Of a stretch of 64,000 nt of DNA, positions 62,041 to 64,000 are shown piece after piece. Position numbers and translations under genes: made by a program. The stretch's first letter is position 1. Every line of letters begins with the position of its first letter. The notes beneath the pieces were generated by a model. That model worked only from the letters and a program-made list of their open reading frames with translations, was not told the origin of the DNA and did not search any database. Source of the DNA: Hemibagrus wyckioides (taxonomy: Eukaryota > Chordata > Actinopteri > Siluriformes > Bagridae); contig NC_080719.1 of NCBI RefSeq assembly GCF_019097595.1, positions 10,673,501-10,737,500 on the forward strand, given 5' to 3'.

Positions 62041-62436
62041 TGTATGTGTATGTGTTCTAAAACTGGATTTGTGTTATGTTCAGATTGGCAGCAAACCTTC
62101 AGCAAACCATGTTCACTTCAGTCCAACACCAGCACCTTACACTGCACTGGCAACCATCAAGCCCAACATTGTATAATTTCACTGTGTGAACGGAAAGGCG
62201 AGAGCGGTGCTTTGAATCCTGACCTTATCTCAGGCTGACGGAAAAAAGCAATATAACAAAGCGATGAAGGACATTTAAACTTATATGAGACACTGATGAT
62301 GGTGAGTGACATTGATATAATATTTTTAGTGTTCACCACAAAACAATTCTCAAAGCATAATGGAAAAAAAAAATCTTTTTTTAGGTAACATGAGCAGGCA
62401 GCATGAGCCTTTTTTATGCACACAGCATGTGCAATT

Positions 62437-62496
62437 TACACACACACACACACACACACAGTAAATATGAGAGAGAGAGAGAGGGAGAGAGAGAGG
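62437..62496. repeat. (CA)n followed by (GA)n microsatellite
   Basis: About 12 CA units, 9 bp of other sequence, and then about 13 GA units with one interruption. Confidence 0.93.
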
Positions 62497-64000
62497 AGAA
62501 TAAGAGACATAGTGAGACAGATGGAGTTGGAGGAGGATTGAGCCGATTAAGAAACAAATAGGAAGTGAACCTGATATTAAGACTCAGGCAGTTGTATAAA
62601 CATCACAGAAACATGAAACATACATTTTTTTGACATGTAAATAACAAAAGTATGCTTCACATACAGTATAAATAATACTTGTTAGGAATTCAGAGCTCTT
62701 TATCCTGTTTCATTTTACTGCTGGTTGTAAACCGGCCTTTTCTACAAAGTTTATTGCTAATAATTAGCATGTTGCTCAGCCACCACTGAAATGGCAAACA
62801 CTGCATTCAAAAGCCCTTTAACGGCTCTTTAATTATACATCTTTAAGATTTCAGACTTCAGCATTCATCATGCAGATCCATAATTGAATATTTAACACTT
62901 AATTGGCAATTATTTTAATGGTTCAAATGTAATTAAATTCCTAATAAATTTCTGTACAATTGATTTAGTCTCTTGAAGCACTAAGTCATGAGACAGAGTT
63001 ATGATAGTATTAAAAGTATAAACGTATTCCTATTATATGTCGAACATTCGAATGAACATAGTGATTATTGTGCATATTTCTAAAATTAGCTTCCTAAATC
63101 AAAGCAAAGTGTATATCCAGGACAAATAAAGCTGATGTTTGTCTCAGTATCCAGTTGCACTGGTTTGCTGTAACTTTAACTCTAACACTATGTATTGTTT
63201 CAGTTAGCACAGCTATTTAATGTATATCATAACTGCATGACTTTTAGCTTTTTTTTTTTTACCATCTGTAGTCAATCAATTACACAATCTAACATCAACG
63301 GGGAATAATACATCTATGACACAAGGTAATTATTTGCTTTATTCGAGCATTATTCTATCAGAATCTGGTACCTTTTAGATTTGACATGCCAGTGTTCTGG
63401 AACTTATCTATGTGGATCCGGCATATCTACAGCCTTTTTTATTTGCTATTAATAGAAAATAATTTAATTAAATTAAATAAATTCATATTAATACAATAAT
63501 TTTAATGAGTGATGATTATTTGTGACACTTCCTTTCTAAAAATCGTATCCGTGACAACATGAAGAGCAGTCACATGTGCTCAATTATCATGGATATGGCA
63601 GAAAAAAAGAAAGAAACAAATCAGCTGAATATGTTGTCATTTTCCTTAAAGAAGTAAGCAATGATGAGATATTACAAGATGCTAAAAGTGCCAGAGAAAC
63701 ATTATTTCTCTTTCTGAAACTCGTTAGTCATAAAGTGTATTCCACCCAGTGCCATATGTGTGCTGGGGAATATGTTATTAGACAAGCGTTTTGTCTTCAA
63801 TATTGGAATTTGTGTTGAATTTATGTAATGTTGTTTAACGTGCATAAGGTACTTACTTCAGTTAGACCCAGGGGTCTGAGCAAACTGATTGCGGAAAGGT
63901 TAAACACATATTGTGAAGTATAACTGGAAACATGCAGCTGATTTCAGTTGTCTTACTACATCACTAAAATATTATGGCTGCAATCCCTCAATGTACAGTA

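Larger units (their letters stand above)
48420..64000. other. Sequence upstream of exon a: introns or 5' region, no exon found
   Basis: 15.6 kb in which I could not find the exons that should precede TSR1 (signal peptide and the acidic N-terminal stretch). It holds microsatellites (52771-52846, 55206-55236, 57326-57354, 57471-57546, 62437-62496), a Tc1 remnant (56240-56930), SINE fragments (51835-51966, 58036-58460, 60400-60530) and a fold-back element (61590-62040). The stretches 48500-51800, 52860-55200, 58470-60390 and 62500-64000 show nothing recognisable. Confidence 0.7.

Overview
The window is intronic and exonic DNA of a vertebrate nuclear gene, and almost certainly comes from a teleost fish. 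One multi-exon gene runs on the minus strand through the whole left three quarters. The rest is introns filled with Tc1/mariner elements, tRNA-derived SINE copies, one LINE insertion and many microsatellites. The repeat mix is fish-like; a catfish or another ostariophysan is a guess only. There are no bacterial-type operons and no CRISPR array. I saw no second host gene.

The gene is adamtsl3 (ADAMTS-like 3, punctin-2). I could place 13 consecutive coding exons, 48419 down to 696, by homology and splice sites. They join in one uninterrupted frame (1,807 nt, 602 codons plus 1 nt). In order they encode the first thrombospondin type 1 repeat (TSR1), the cysteine-rich domain, the spacer domain, TSR2, TSR3, TSR4, a linker, TSR5 and the start of TSR6. 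Upstream exons (signal peptide, N-terminus) were not found between 48420 and 64000 and probably lie beyond the right edge. The downstream exons (remaining TSRs, Ig domains, PLAC domain) lie beyond the left edge. The identification rests on remembered similarity to human ADAMTSL3, above all the stretch just before TSR1, which separates it from ADAMTSL1.

Splicing features stand out. They include a 46-nt microexon, an intron that needs a GC donor followed at once by a CA repeat, a (TG)8-TTT-CAG acceptor before the TSR1 exon, and a roughly 580-bp minisatellite ending 38 nt before the acceptor of a 75-nt exon. TSR2 has a lysine where the O-fucose acceptor normally sits.

Mobile DNA: one Tc1-like element at 23070-24265 keeps a complete DD34E transposase frame but has lost its right end in a palindrome and TA repeat. 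A near-identical but broken copy at 1521-2564 is fused to the tail of a second Tc1 family and followed by a third, internally deleted one. A further Tc1-derived family occurs at least six times, three of them as fold-back structures. A 5'-truncated LINE at 42582-42989 has a perfect 16-bp target-site duplication. Between 48420 and 64000 I find only repeats and unrecognised non-coding DNA.
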